A stretch of 64,000 nucleotides of DNA from Cohnella endophytica (GCF_003628305.1 NZ_RBZM01000015.1:33953-97952); one strand, 5' to 3'. Shown: positions 44,320 through 53,041, numbered from the stretch's first letter. The notes: generated by a model not told the origin, from the letters alone. A program made the numbers and translations.

Positions 44320-45342
44320 TTACGCGAGCATGCCGCTGCGGGTCAATGCCTCGCATACGTCCGCGAATTCCTGCAGAGAGAGCGTCTCTGCGCGACGCTC
44401 CGGTTGAACGCCGCACGACAACAGCAGTTCGTTCAGTTCTCCCTTGCGTTCCTTGCCGGAGAAGGCGGACAGATTGTTGGAAAGCGTCTTGCGGCGCTGA
44501 GCGAACGCCGTCTGCACGACGTTAAAGAACTTATCTTCTTCCGGCACGTTTACCGCGGGCGCTACGCGGCGCTTCAGCTTGATAACGGCGGACTCCACAT
44601 TCGGAGCCGGAATGAACGACTTGCCGGGGACGACGCAGACGATCTCCGGTTCGCAATAATACTGTACCGCGATGGACAAGCTGCCGTAATCCTTGCCTCC
44701 GGGCTTGGCTGCCATTCGAAGCGCCACTTCCTTCTGCACCATGACGACGATGTTGTCGAGCGCAAGACGTTCTTCGAGCAGCTTCATGATGATCGGCGTC
44801 GTCACGTAATACGGAAGGTTAGCGACTACGCTAACGCCCGTTAACCCCGAGAACCGCTCCTCCCACAGTTGGCGCAGATCGGTCTTCAGAATGTCGCTAT
44901 GAACGACGCTAACGTTGTCGTAAGGAGACATGACATCTTCCAAGATCGGAATCAGACGCTTATCGATCTCCACGGCGGCCACTTTGCCGGCGACCTTGGC
45001 GAGTCTCTCCGTGAGAGAGCCGATACCGGGACCTACTTCGAGCGCTCCCTTGGTATCGTCCAAGCCAGCCGCTTCGATGATCTGATCCAAGACCTCGGTA
45101 TTGATCAGGAAATTCTGGCCCAGGCTCTTCTTGAACGTGAATCTGTGTTTACGAATAATATCGCGAGTCCGGCTCGAGGTCGCGATTGCCTTGACCATAT
45201 CGATGGGAGGAGTTGTATCCTTCCCGGAAGCGGCCGAACCGCCATTCTGAGGCTTGTTCGTTTTATCGTAAGTATACGGCTTCGTGTGTACGCCGTACTT
45301 CTTGCCGTTTCCGTCGCCTTTTTTGTCTGTCGTTTTCTTCAT
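44320..45342 (-). CDS. rsmA: 16S rRNA (adenine1518/1519-N6) dimethyltransferase RsmA with N-terminal extension
   Basis: A 340-residue methyltransferase (KsgA). The core begins near residue 60 with FKKSLGQNFLINTEVLDQII, followed by the SAM motif ALEVGPGIGSLTERLA and the catalytic NLPYYVTTPII. Known proteins are about 290 residues; here about 48 extra residues rich in Lys, Gly and Thr precede MVKAIATSSRTRDI. The long start (45342) has GGAAGGG 12 nt upstream; no ribosome site precedes the internal ATG. Follows rnmV by 6 nt. Confidence 0.93.
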   Translation of the reverse strand: MKKTTDKKGDGNGKKYGVHTKPYTYDKTNKPQNGGSAASGKDTTPPIDMVKAIATSSRTRDIIRKHRFTFKKSLGQNFLINTEVLDQIIEAAGLDDTKGALEVGPGIGSLTERLAKVAGKVAAVEIDKRLIPILEDVMSPYDNVSVVHSDILKTDLRQLWEERFSGLTGVSVVANLPYYVTTPIIMKLLEERLALDNIVVMVQKEVALRMAAKPGGKDYGSLSIAVQYYCEPEIVCVVPGKSFIPAPNVESAVIKLKRRVAPAVNVPEEDKFFNVVQTAFAQRRKTLSNNLSAFSGKERKGELNELLLSCGVQPERRAETLSLQEFADVCEALTRSGMLA

Positions 45343-45348
45343 GTTAGT

Positions 45349-45909
45349 CTATCGCCCTTCCTGTTCCAGCTGTTCCAGCGCGGCCAGAAACTCGACCCTC
45401 GTAATCCGGAACACGAGACATCTCTTATAAAATTGTTTGCCGTTCGCGTAACCGATGCCTAGCAGCTCTCCCATGCGCTCCCTGCGACTGGCGGACGAAG
45501 CGTGGACGATGAGCCCAGCATCGAGTAAGTCGCTCCACTCGATCTCCGCAGGCTCGCCCGCGCCTTCTCCGCCATCGGGAGCGCGGACGCTCTCCAGCGC
45601 TCTGCGGATCGCCTCGTTCGTCGCGTGCTCCACTCCGATCCCTCTGCGCCCCCGTGCTTCGTTCTTCGTCAGGAAGGCGTGCTTGCAATCGGGCACCCGC
45701 TCCGTCACGATCTTCCGAATCCGCTCGCCCGGAGCGTCCGGGTCGGTGAACACGATAACCCCTCTGCGGGTTTGCGCCAGCTCGATGCGCCGAAGCACTT
45801 CCTCCCCGATCGCCGAGCCCCCCGTTTCGATCGTATCGGCATCGACGGCTCTCTGCACGGCCGTCGTGTCGTCCTTGCCTTCGACGACGATGACTTCATG
45901 GATCTTCAC
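45349..45909 (-). CDS. rnmV: Ribonuclease M5
   Basis: A 186-residue Toprim nuclease that matures 5S rRNA. Motifs: HEVIVVEGKDDT (Toprim Glu), VIVFTDPDAPGERIRK (DxD), RGIGVEHATNEAI. GTG start at 45907-45909 is chosen for AAAGGCGG upstream and because it gives the B. subtilis length and N-terminus (VKIHEVIVVEG); two ATGs upstream would add eight residues. Confidence 0.95.
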   Translation of the reverse strand: MKIHEVIVVEGKDDTTAVQRAVDADTIETGGSAIGEEVLRRIELAQTRRGVIVFTDPDAPGERIRKIVTERVPDCKHAFLTKNEARGRRGIGVEHATNEAIRRALESVRAPDGGEGAGEPAEIEWSDLLDAGLIVHASSASRRERMGELLGIGYANGKQFYKRCLVFRITRVEFLAALEQLEQEGR

Positions 45910-46023
45910 TTCTTCATTCCGCCTTTGCATCAACCGTTGTTACAAGCGTATACGAGAAATCGAATGACAGCAAGTCGCGGCGATCAAATCTATCCTCTGC
46001 CGGCGTCGCGATTCGACATAACG

Positions 46024-46060
46024 CAAAATCGGGAAGAAGCCGTCAGGCTTCCTCCCGATT
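46024..46060 (-). terminator. Terminator after the yabE-like gene
   Basis: Minus strand AATCGGGAGGAAGCC / GGCTTCTTCCCGATT with a four-nt loop and TT tail, 45 bp after the gene. Confidence 0.8.
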
Positions 46061-46104
46061 CAGAATTCCCTATATAAGATCGCAAGACTTCCCACATCTT
46101 CGTC

Positions 46105-47262
46105 TTAATCCGCGGAAGGTTTGACCGGCCCGATCACGTACACCTTGTACCCGCGTTTCATGCCGAAGCGGTTCGCATGCGCTTCGCTATCGTAATATAC
46201 GTCGATTTTCTTGCCTTTTATCGCGCTGCCCGTATCTTCGGCTCTTCGGAAACCGATGCCTTCGATATACACCCACCAACCGATCGGAATAACCCGAGGG
46301 TCGACCGCGATCGTGCGTCCTTCTTTGACGACGGAGCCCGAGAAAGTAATTCCGTACCCGGAATCCCCTACGTCCTTGCCCGTCGATTCGACGCCGGCCG
46401 AATAAGCCGTTAACGTCACGTTGGTGAGCAAACGCTTGATTTTGACCCTCTGCCCGTTCAGGCTGACAGTTTGAGCTTCGGCGGAAGACGGCGGTCCGTT
46501 ATAGGACAGCGTAGTCACTTCCGGCTTCTTCTTCGTGCCGATGGATACGACTTTGGCGATTGCAGGCTGAGCGACGGTTTTCTCGATCATTTCCTGGCTA
46601 ACCAGCTTCCCATCCTCGTAAACCCGCTCCGTCTTGAACACGACTAGCCCGTTCTTGCCGGGGGTCACGATTTGCTGCTTGCCCGTCTCCAGATCCTCGT
46701 TCTTCTTCTCCACGACCTTGAACGTGATCGGATACTTCGTTTCGGTTACTTCCTTGCGAACGCGAACGACCGAGATGGTCATCCCCTCTTCCAAGGAACT
46801 GTTCAATGCCGGCGTAATCCGATCTTCGCCAGACAGCTTAAGATTAAGCGAGCTTATGACTCCCTGGACCGTATCTTCGGTCGTATGGGTAACTTGATGT
46901 TTGCCGTCCGCCTTCACGGTAATTCCTAAGGCCCGATCGATAACGATGCGGTTTCCCTCTTCCAGAGGATCGGTAAGAGAGGCCGATAAGCGGTCATAAG
47001 GACCAACGCGAACGCCATGCTCTTCGAGCAAATCCGCGACGTTGGATGTCTGGGTGGCGATAACGGATGCGATTCCGTTATCGATAATCGTAATGTTCTT
47101 GGTTGCTGCCTTCTGCAGCAACGACATGAACATGATGGTGATGGCAAAAACGAGAATTGCGCCTAAAATTGCTGCGCGCAAATGCTCATGCTTCCATCGC
47201 AGTGCGAAAAGCTTGCCGGTCGGTCGTGGATCATGGGTTTCCTCAACAGGAATGACGCCCAT
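46105..47262 (-). CDS. yabE: YabE-like cell-wall protein with ubiquitin-like, G5 and 3D domains
   Basis: A 385-residue protein with one membrane anchor (about 28-50), two DUF348 ubiquitin-like modules (about 55-165), a G5 domain (about 180-250) and a C-terminal 3D domain (about 285-380) with the three aspartates in AVDPRVIPIG, EDTGSAIKG and KIDVYYDS. The 3D fold is that of lytic transglycosylases such as MltA. Likely a peptidoglycan-remodelling enzyme of the Rpf-like class. Preceded by a c-di-AMP riboswitch. Confidence 0.93.
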   Translation of the reverse strand: MGVIPVEETHDPRPTGKLFALRWKHEHLRAAILGAILVFAITIMFMSLLQKAATKNITIIDNGIASVIATQTSNVADLLEEHGVRVGPYDRLSASLTDPLEEGNRIVIDRALGITVKADGKHQVTHTTEDTVQGVISSLNLKLSGEDRITPALNSSLEEGMTISVVRVRKEVTETKYPITFKVVEKKNEDLETGKQQIVTPGKNGLVVFKTERVYEDGKLVSQEMIEKTVAQPAIAKVVSIGTKKKPEVTTLSYNGPPSSAEAQTVSLNGQRVKIKRLLTNVTLTAYSAGVESTGKDVGDSGYGITFSGSVVKEGRTIAVDPRVIPIGWWVYIEGIGFRRAEDTGSAIKGKKIDVYYDSEAHANRFGMKRGYKVYVIGPVKPSAD

Positions 47263-47461
47263 TTTCTCGTTCCTCCTTCATAGCCCCGCCGTCGACTGTG
47301 ATGCATGATACTTTGTCAGACGCGACTAATCCATATTGGTTAACGACGCTTCGTTGCCAGCCCGGAAACGGTGTTACGGGCCTGCTGTTTCAACGCCGCC
47401 TTATCCAGAAACGTGCTTGGTCATCCCTTCGTACAAGCCCTATGCCTCTTTTTTTCAACAC

Positions 47462-47757
47462 AAAAAGCCATCGAGACAGAGGACCTGTTCGTGGCTTCCG
47501 CTAAGTTGGAAAAATAAAGGGTGTGTTCGCGGCACGAGGTTGACCTCTCTCTATCACGCTTGCGGGGTTAGCTGTCGGATTCGGACAAAGAGAGTTGCCC
47601 TATTCGCTTGCCGACGCGTCGCGTTACTCAGATAGAGCCGCGTTCGTGCCGCTTGCGAAATTCACCCCAAGATTGCTCGGACCGCTTTGGACGTTGTTGC
47701 GTAATCGTCGACGCGTTGGGTCCCCCACTCTCCCGTTCGGGAGATTAAGCGCACTGG
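47462..47757 (-). promoter_or_regulatory. c-di-AMP riboswitch (ydaO/yuaA type) with downstream terminator
   Basis: Aptamer on the minus strand from about 47757 to 47540: it opens with GCGCTTAATCTCCC and GGGGGACCCAA, contains TTGGGGTGAATTTCGCAAG in the middle and closes with CCGAATCCGACAGCTAACC, CGCAAGCGTGA and AGAGAGGT, all hallmarks of the ydaO motif. About 40 nt later a hairpin (47462-47498: GCCACGAACAG / CTGTCTCGATGGC, T5) forms the expression platform. This RNA senses c-di-AMP and usually switches off wall hydrolase and osmolyte genes. It explains most of the 676-bp gap before the YabE-like gene; 47263-47461 shows no further motif. Confidence 0.92.
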
Positions 47758-47790
47758 AAAAGGAATGTCATATTCGAACTTCTGTTGATG

Positions 47791-47820
47791 ATAATAACCT
47801 CTAGCCGTAACAGGTGTAAA
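47791..47820 (-). promoter_or_regulatory. Probable promoter of the riboswitch transcript
   Basis: Minus strand TTTACA (47815-47820), 18 bp, TATTAT (47791-47796), which would start the RNA about 27 nt before the aptamer. Confidence 0.55.
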
Positions 47821-47938
47821 GATGGTTCAATGGACGAATTTGCCCATTTTAACGGAAATAAACCAGTACTTTAGGATTATACGAGCCAAAATACAGTTTT
47901 TTCTTCTCAGGAGTCCGTTTTTCTCCCGTATATTCCGT

Positions 47939-48712
47939 TTATCTCGGTATGCCCAAACAGCGCCTCGCGTTTTCGCTCGTTATTTTTGCAATATCTTCCA
48001 GATTTAAGCCTTTTATTTCCGCCGCCGTCTCCGCGACGAGACGCACGTATGCCGACTCGTTTCGTTGTCCGCGATGGGGGTGAGGAGTCAAATAAGGAGC
48101 ATCCGTCTCGATCAATAATCGGTCGAGCGGAACCCGATCGAGCACCTCTTTGGGCACCCTTGCATTTTTGAAAGTAACCGGTCCCCCGAACGAAATATAG
48201 AAATTCATGTCTAAGCATTTTTGCGCCGTTTCCCAGCTGCCGGAGAAGCAATGCATGATTCCGCCGACCTCTTCGGCCTTCTCTTCCTTCAGCAAAGTCA
48301 AAATATCTTCGTGCGCGTCTCGGTTATGAATGACGATCGGTTTATTCAATCTGCGGGCCAAACGGATTTGTTCGCGGAACACGGCTTGCTGTACGTCTTT
48401 GGGAGAAGTATCCCAATAGTAATCGAGCCCGATTTCCCCGATGGCAACGACTTTCGGATGGCTGCACAGTCGCTCGATCCAAGCCAGATCCTCTTCCGGC
48501 TTCATATCGATGGCATCCGTAGGATGCCATCCGACGGCGGCGTAGATGAACGGATACTTTTCCGCCAGCGCCATGGTTGAAGGAATCGTTTCGCGGTTAA
48601 ATCCTATATTGACGATCGTGTCGATTCCCGCCTCTAGCGCCCGGGAAATGACCTCTTCGCGATCGCTGTCGAATTTGGGAGAATCCAAGTGGGCGTGCGT
48701 GTCGATAAGCAT
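47939..48712 (-). CDS. tatD: TatD-family metal-dependent DNase
   Basis: A 257-residue TIM-barrel hydrolase (YabD). Motifs: MLIDTHAHLDSPKF, AVGWHPTDA, IGEIGLDYYWD, IHNRDAHEDI, HCFSGSWE, LIETDAPYLTP. Start ATG 48710-48712 corresponds to the family start; an upstream in-frame extension overlaps the HD-domain gene. AAGGGAG is 12 nt away. Confidence 0.95.
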   Translation of the reverse strand: MLIDTHAHLDSPKFDSDREEVISRALEAGIDTIVNIGFNRETIPSTMALAEKYPFIYAAVGWHPTDAIDMKPEEDLAWIERLCSHPKVVAIGEIGLDYYWDTSPKDVQQAVFREQIRLARRLNKPIVIHNRDAHEDILTLLKEEKAEEVGGIMHCFSGSWETAQKCLDMNFYISFGGPVTFKNARVPKEVLDRVPLDRLLIETDAPYLTPHPHRGQRNESAYVRLVAETAAEIKGLNLEDIAKITSENARRCLGIPR

Positions 48713-48767
48713 GTCGGAAGTTGTCTCCCTTCTATTATATAGTCCGATTTTTGAACTCGTTCTTCTA

Positions 48768-50054
48768 TTATATAGATAGTTTTTTTCGCGTCTCCGAGCT
48801 GAGCAGATGGGCATGCGGGAGCACTCGCTCTTCCGGATAATAGATGTAGTATTTCCCGCGGTGCAAACCGGCGATCGATTGGATGATATCCGATTTGACG
48901 GAAATTTCCGTCAGTTGCTCTTGCTCGTCCAAGAGCAGGATCGGAGGCTTCTCCTTGCCATCCGGCAACGCCCCCGGCTTATAGACGTCGTAAGGCGAAT
49001 CCATCGGCGTATCGACTTCCATATGGTATTCGGGATGAAGGCCGATTTGCAACCATTCCTGCCGTACCGTCTGGAGCCAGCCGTTATCTTCGGACTCGAG
49101 CGGCGCATATTTGTAGAGCTGCCTGTTCAGGAAACGACCGCATAAATCCGCCAGTATTTCGTCCGGTTCCTCCGACCATTGCCCGAACGTCGTCTGGACC
49201 ATCGCTTCGTCCAATTTGAGATAATGGGCAAGCCCGATCGTGCCCGACAGCAGGTCTTGAATCGGAGGCAGCATGAACGCGAAGGAATAACCGGACTCGA
49301 ACAACTCGCTAGCCCTGCGGAAGATTTGGCGAAGAATGATATCCGAGCTGCGGGTAACCGGGTGGAAGTAGATTTGCCAATACATCTGATAGCGGGACAT
49401 CAGGTAATCTTCCACGGCATGCATTCCGCTTTCTTTGACGACGATCTTGCCCCGGTAAGGACGCAGAACGCGGAGTATGCGATCCAGATCGAAGGTACCG
49501 TAATTGACTCCCGTAAAATAAGCATCCCTAAGCAAATAATCCATGCGATCCGCATCCAGCTGGCTAGACACGAGACTAACGACGATCGGATTGACGTACT
49601 TCTTGCGAATGACCGAAGCGACCTTGGCCGGGAAGTCGGCATCCACTTCTCGCAGCACGCGGTTAACTCCGGTGTCGCCGAGTATGATCTCGCAAGTCCA
49701 TTGCTCGTGGTCGATATGGAATATTTGCTCCAACGAATGGGAGAACGGCCCGTGCCCGACGTCATGCAGCAGAGATGCGCATAAACTCAGCAATTTTTCC
49801 TCTTGCGGCCAATCCGCATATCGATTACGCTCAAATTGCGAAATGATTTTCCTTGTAATTTCATATACCCCCAACGAATGGGAAAACCTGCTGTGCTCTG
49901 CTCCGTGGAAGGTTAAATAGGAAGTCCCAAGCTGGCGTATTCTTCTTAATCTTTGAAATTCCGGCGTATTAATGAGCTTCCACACCACCGCATCCTGTAC
50001 GTAAATCGAATGATGGACAGGATCCTTGAATACTTTCTCCTCTTGCAGCTCCAT
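48768..50054 (-). CDS. HD-domain phosphohydrolase (dGTPase-like, YwfO-like)
   Basis: A protein of 428 residues with a dNTP-triphosphohydrolase-like HD domain: FQRLRRIRQLG, GAEHSRFSHSLGVYE, LLHDVGHGPFSHSLE (the HD pair) and SQLDADRMDYLLRDA. The C-terminal half is a helical and beta domain without a known motif. Start at ATG 50052-50054, nine nt after GGAG; an ATG two codons earlier is only 3 nt away. It lies between abrB and tatD, where metG is found in B. subtilis. Confidence 0.88.
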   Translation of the reverse strand: MELQEEKVFKDPVHHSIYVQDAVVWKLINTPEFQRLRRIRQLGTSYLTFHGAEHSRFSHSLGVYEITRKIISQFERNRYADWPQEEKLLSLCASLLHDVGHGPFSHSLEQIFHIDHEQWTCEIILGDTGVNRVLREVDADFPAKVASVIRKKYVNPIVVSLVSSQLDADRMDYLLRDAYFTGVNYGTFDLDRILRVLRPYRGKIVVKESGMHAVEDYLMSRYQMYWQIYFHPVTRSSDIILRQIFRRASELFESGYSFAFMLPPIQDLLSGTIGLAHYLKLDEAMVQTTFGQWSEEPDEILADLCGRFLNRQLYKYAPLESEDNGWLQTVRQEWLQIGLHPEYHMEVDTPMDSPYDVYKPGALPDGKEKPPILLLDEQEQLTEISVKSDIIQSIAGLHRGKYYIYYPEERVLPHAHLLSSETRKKLSI

Positions 50055-50087
50055 TCGCATTCACTCCATCTTATTATGTCGTTAGAA

Positions 50088-50302
50088 TTCGACAAATCTT
50101 TGATTAAAATATCGTATTATGTCGAAACGTGTCGAATTTGATTTTCCTATCACGTCTATCGTTTTGTTGCTTTTTTGTTCTTTATTTTGCCTTATTTATT
50201 AGGATTATCGGGGTTTTTGTCGTATAAAATTGAAATATCTAGGTTGACTTTTTTGGGAATGGTTGGTACGATAAAGAGCGTAAAAAAGAGAACTTTGTCG
50301 AA
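50088..50302 (+). promoter_or_regulatory. abrB promoter region with four Spo0A-box-like sites
   Basis: Sigma-A promoter: TTGACT (50244-50249), 17 bp, TACGAT (50267-50272). TGTCGAA, the Spo0A box, occurs at 50120-50126 and 50130-50136 (10 bp apart), inverted at 50088-50094, and at 50296-50302, about 20 bp after the expected start of transcription. In B. subtilis Spo0A~P represses abrB through such boxes downstream of the start site. This fills the roughly 320-bp divergent gap. Confidence 0.75.
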
Positions 50303-50380
50303 TGCTGGCGAATACGGACAAGCTCTTGCATATGGGGTCCGTTTGTACTTATTTTAACCTTATGAGAGGGGTATTACCAA

Positions 50381-50635
50381 ATGATGAAATCCACGGGTAT
50401 TGTGCGGAAAGTCGATGAGCTAGGCCGGGTGGTTATTCCGATCGAACTGCGCCGCACCCTCGGAATCGGCGAGAAAGACGCGCTTGAGATTTATGTAGAC
50501 GGCGAGCGCATTATGCTTAAGAAATACGAGCCTGCTTGTATCTTCTGCGGCAATGCGGAGAACGTTACTTACTTCAAAGGGAAAATTGTTTGCAGAGAAT
50601 GTTTGAAGGATTTGCCTTCACCTGTGACAAATTAA
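50381..50635 (+). CDS. abrB: Transition-state regulator AbrB with a Cys4 C-terminus
   Basis: An 84-residue regulator. Residues 1-50 match AbrB almost perfectly (MKSTGIVRKVDELGRVVIPI; ELRRTLGIGEKDALEIYVDG). The C-terminal part differs from the B. subtilis protein: CIFCGNAENVTYFKGKIVCRECL gives a CxxC-N15-CxxC arrangement like a zinc knuckle. GAGAGGGG precedes two adjacent ATGs. Represses post-exponential genes during growth; it is expected to be turned off by Spo0A. Confidence 0.93.
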   Translation: MMKSTGIVRKVDELGRVVIPIELRRTLGIGEKDALEIYVDGERIMLKKYEPACIFCGNAENVTYFKGKIVCRECLKDLPSPVTN

Positions 50636-50707
50636 AGAAAATAGTTTATAATGAAAATTGTACTCTAATATTTGTTAATTCCAACCTTTTTATAACTCCT
50701 TGCAAGC

Positions 50708-50741
50708 CCTCCCGAGACTGCTATCGGGAGGCATTTTTTTG
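50708..50741. terminator. Terminator after abrB
   Basis: CCTCCCGA / TCGGGAGG with an 8-nt loop and T7 on the plus strand, between the convergent abrB and rsmI genes. Confidence 0.9.
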
Positions 50742-50761
50742 TCCGGAAAAGTACATTCAGG

Positions 50762-51703
50762 TCACTCTTCTTGCCCCTCGCCGAGCAAGGCTTGGTAAAC
50801 GTCCCGTCTTGATACTCCTCGATCCGCGGCTACCGACTTCATTGCTTCTTTGCGGCTTTGCTGCAAGTTCTCGTAATGGGCTACGTGCTGCTCCAGCGTG
50901 ACTGAGGCCCACCATTGGCCTTGTCCGGCCTCGTCGGTCGTATTCCCCTCTTGTTCGCCTGCTCCTTCGATGATCAGACAGCACTCTCCGAGCAAAGGAA
51001 CCTCCTCGATCCGCGCCAAGCAAGCCGCTACCGACCCTCTGATTGCTTCTTCATGCCGTTTCGTCAGCTCTCTTACGATGGCGATCTTCCTGTCCGCCCA
51101 ACGTTCCGCGACTACCGCCAGCGTCTTCTTCAACCGATGAGGAGATTCATAGAACAGCAATGTGCCGCTCTCGCGCTCCAGGCCGTCCAGTAGCTTGTTC
51201 AAGCTCTTGCGGTCCCGGGGAGGGAATCCGAGGAAAAGGAAGCGATTCGTCGGAAGCCCGGACATAATCAATCCGGACAATGCCGCGTTCGCGCCCGGAA
51301 TCGGAACGACGGGAATACCTTGCGCGACCGCATCCCGAACGAGATCCGCTCCGGGATCGGATATGGCGGGAATTCCCGCGTCGCTCACGAGCGCGATATG
51401 CTGGCCTTCCGACAACAGTCGGATGAGCTCCGGGCCGCTCGCTTCGCGATTATGTTCGTGATAGCTTACAAGCCGGTTCTGAATCTCGAAGTGAGTCAGC
51501 AGCTTACGCGTCTGGCGCGTATCTTCCGCGGCGATCAATTGAACTTCCTTAAGCGTCCGGATCGCGCGGAACGTCATATCTTCCAGATTGCCGATCGGCG
51601 TTGCGACGAGATATAGCGTTCCTGGGGCATCAAGCGGGGCGAAGCTCTTCTGTACGGAGGCCTTCTCCGGATGCACAGTCGTCTCGTTACGGTTATTCGT
51701 CAC
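50762..51703 (-). CDS. rsmI: 16S rRNA (cytidine1402-2'-O)-methyltransferase RsmI
   Basis: A 313-residue methyltransferase of the tetrapyrrole-methylase fold: GTLYLVATPIGNLEDMT, AEDTRQTRKLL, LVSDAGIPAISDPGADLV, PIPGANAALSGL, FLGFPPR. A 27-residue N-terminal extension precedes the core. GTG start at 51701-51703 overlaps the end of the yabB-like gene by 11 nt. YazA, found between these genes in B. subtilis, is missing. Confidence 0.94.
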   Translation of the reverse strand: MTNNRNETTVHPEKASVQKSFAPLDAPGTLYLVATPIGNLEDMTFRAIRTLKEVQLIAAEDTRQTRKLLTHFEIQNRLVSYHEHNREASGPELIRLLSEGQHIALVSDAGIPAISDPGADLVRDAVAQGIPVVPIPGANAALSGLIMSGLPTNRFLFLGFPPRDRKSLNKLLDGLERESGTLLFYESPHRLKKTLAVVAERWADRKIAIVRELTKRHEEAIRGSVAACLARIEEVPLLGECCLIIEGAGEQEGNTTDEAGQGQWWASVTLEQHVAHYENLQQSRKEAMKSVAADRGVSRRDVYQALLGEGQEE

Positions 51704-52538
51704 TCTCGGATACCTCGTCCCTTTTATTTTGGGCTACGGGAGCCCGGCCGTTCTGCCGTTTGAAATCGGGTAATTCCGCGGCCTGGCCATAGAAAACGGC
51801 AAGCAATTCCGGCGTATATTCCCCGTCGTCGCCATAGACGATTACCGGCGGCAGCAGCCGTACTTCCGCCTTCCCGTCGCGCGTTCCTTCTATTAATATC
51901 ATGTTCGCCTCCGCATCCTTGCGGGGATGGACGAACCGAATCCGTTTGGGCTCGATTCGGTATCGGCGCATGAGATCGATAATATCGACAAGCCGGCTTG
52001 GGCGATGCACCATCGCGACCCGGCCGCCAATCTTGACCGATCTCGCGCAAGCCGCGATCACGTCTTCCAGCTTGCAGCCGATCTCGTGACGAGCCATCGC
52101 TTGATGATGGTTCTCTTTATGGTCGCCGCTACGGACCGGCAGGTAAGGCGGGTTTACGGTCACCGCATCGTACAGCGTCTCGCTCTCCGGCTTCCACTCG
52201 CGTAGATCGCCTTCGATTATGTTTATTTTATCCGATAATTCGTTCAGTCGAACGCTTCTCGCGGCCATATCCGCCAAGCGGGGCTGAATCTCGATCGCAT
52301 CGATCGTAGCTTCCGTCCTTGTCGTCAACAGCATCGGAATAACGCCGTTGCCTGTACACAGATCCAGAATGCGCCCTCTCGGAGGCAGGGTGGCGAACCT
52401 CGCCAGCAATACCGCGTCGAGCGAGAAGCTGAATACTTCCGAGCTTTGTATGATCTTTAAGTTATGAGTGAGCAGATCGTCGAGCCTCTCTCCAGGTTGC
52501 AGAGGCAGATCGTGAGGATCTGGAGCAGTGCCTTCCAT
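51693..52538 (-). CDS. yabB: tRNA1(Val) adenine37-N6-methyltransferase-like protein (YabB)
   Basis: A 281-residue SAM-dependent methyltransferase. SAM motif ILDLCTGNGVIPMLLTTRT, IDAIEIQP and the catalytic N-methylase motif VTVNPPYLP. Starts with LKIIQSSEVFSFSLDAVLLA as in TrmN6/YabB. Syntenic between yabA and rsmI. Confidence 0.9.
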   Translation of the reverse strand: MEGTAPDPHDLPLQPGERLDDLLTHNLKIIQSSEVFSFSLDAVLLARFATLPPRGRILDLCTGNGVIPMLLTTRTEATIDAIEIQPRLADMAARSVRLNELSDKINIIEGDLREWKPESETLYDAVTVNPPYLPVRSGDHKENHHQAMARHEIGCKLEDVIAACARSVKIGGRVAMVHRPSRLVDIIDLMRRYRIEPKRIRFVHPRKDAEANMILIEGTRDGKAEVRLLPPVIVYGDDGEYTPELLAVFYGQAAELPDFKRQNGRAPVAQNKRDEVSESDE

Positions 52539-53000
52539 TACGTTCTCTCCTATCCTAAACAGGTTCTACGCCCATTAGCTTACTCGACTTCACTCTCCGT
52601 TGCAATAATAGCCGCGTCTGGCGCCATAAGAACCTCGTCATGCGAACTTCTCTCTAACGGGTTTTTGGGACTTAGAGAAGTCCGAAGCTTTGTCGAAGGC
52701 AGAAAATATGGCGATAATTGATACTGCGACTCTTATCGGCGGCTCCCTTGAATAAGTCGAATAAGTTAGTTGGAAAAACTACGGCAAAAAGGCGACAAGT
52801 GGGCCGTAATCTGATCACGAGTTGGAAAAACTACACTTTATTCTTCTTCCCGCGCCGTTTGTCGCTCATTCGTGAACAATTACCTGTACCTTTTCCAATT
52901 AATCATTATCGGTTTACTAAATTAAGAAAAACAAATTCATATTTTCCAACTAATCGCTCTCGTTTCTCGAGGGGACACCCGAATTGTATATTTATGCTCA
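52539..53000. repeat. Gene-free region with TTGGAAAAACTAC repeats
   Basis: No gene is supported here. The motif TTGGAAAAACTAC occurs at 52766-52782 (with TTAG in front) and 52819-52834, and its inverted form TTTTCCAA(T/C)TAATC at 52891-52904 and 52942-52956. A related copy lies at 47501-47520 next to the riboswitch. A separate inverted repeat ACTTCTCT / AGAGAAGT spans about 52640-52685. The sequence is AT-richer than the neighbours. Confidence 0.7.
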
Positions 53001-53002
53001 AA

Positions 53003-53041
53003 TAAAAAAAAGGCCGAACAGGAATATCTCCTGCTCGACCC
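53003..53041 (-). terminator. Terminator after yabA
   Basis: Minus strand GGTCGAGCAGGA / TCCTGTTCGGCC with a five-nt loop followed by T8, 12 bp after yabA. Confidence 0.9.
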
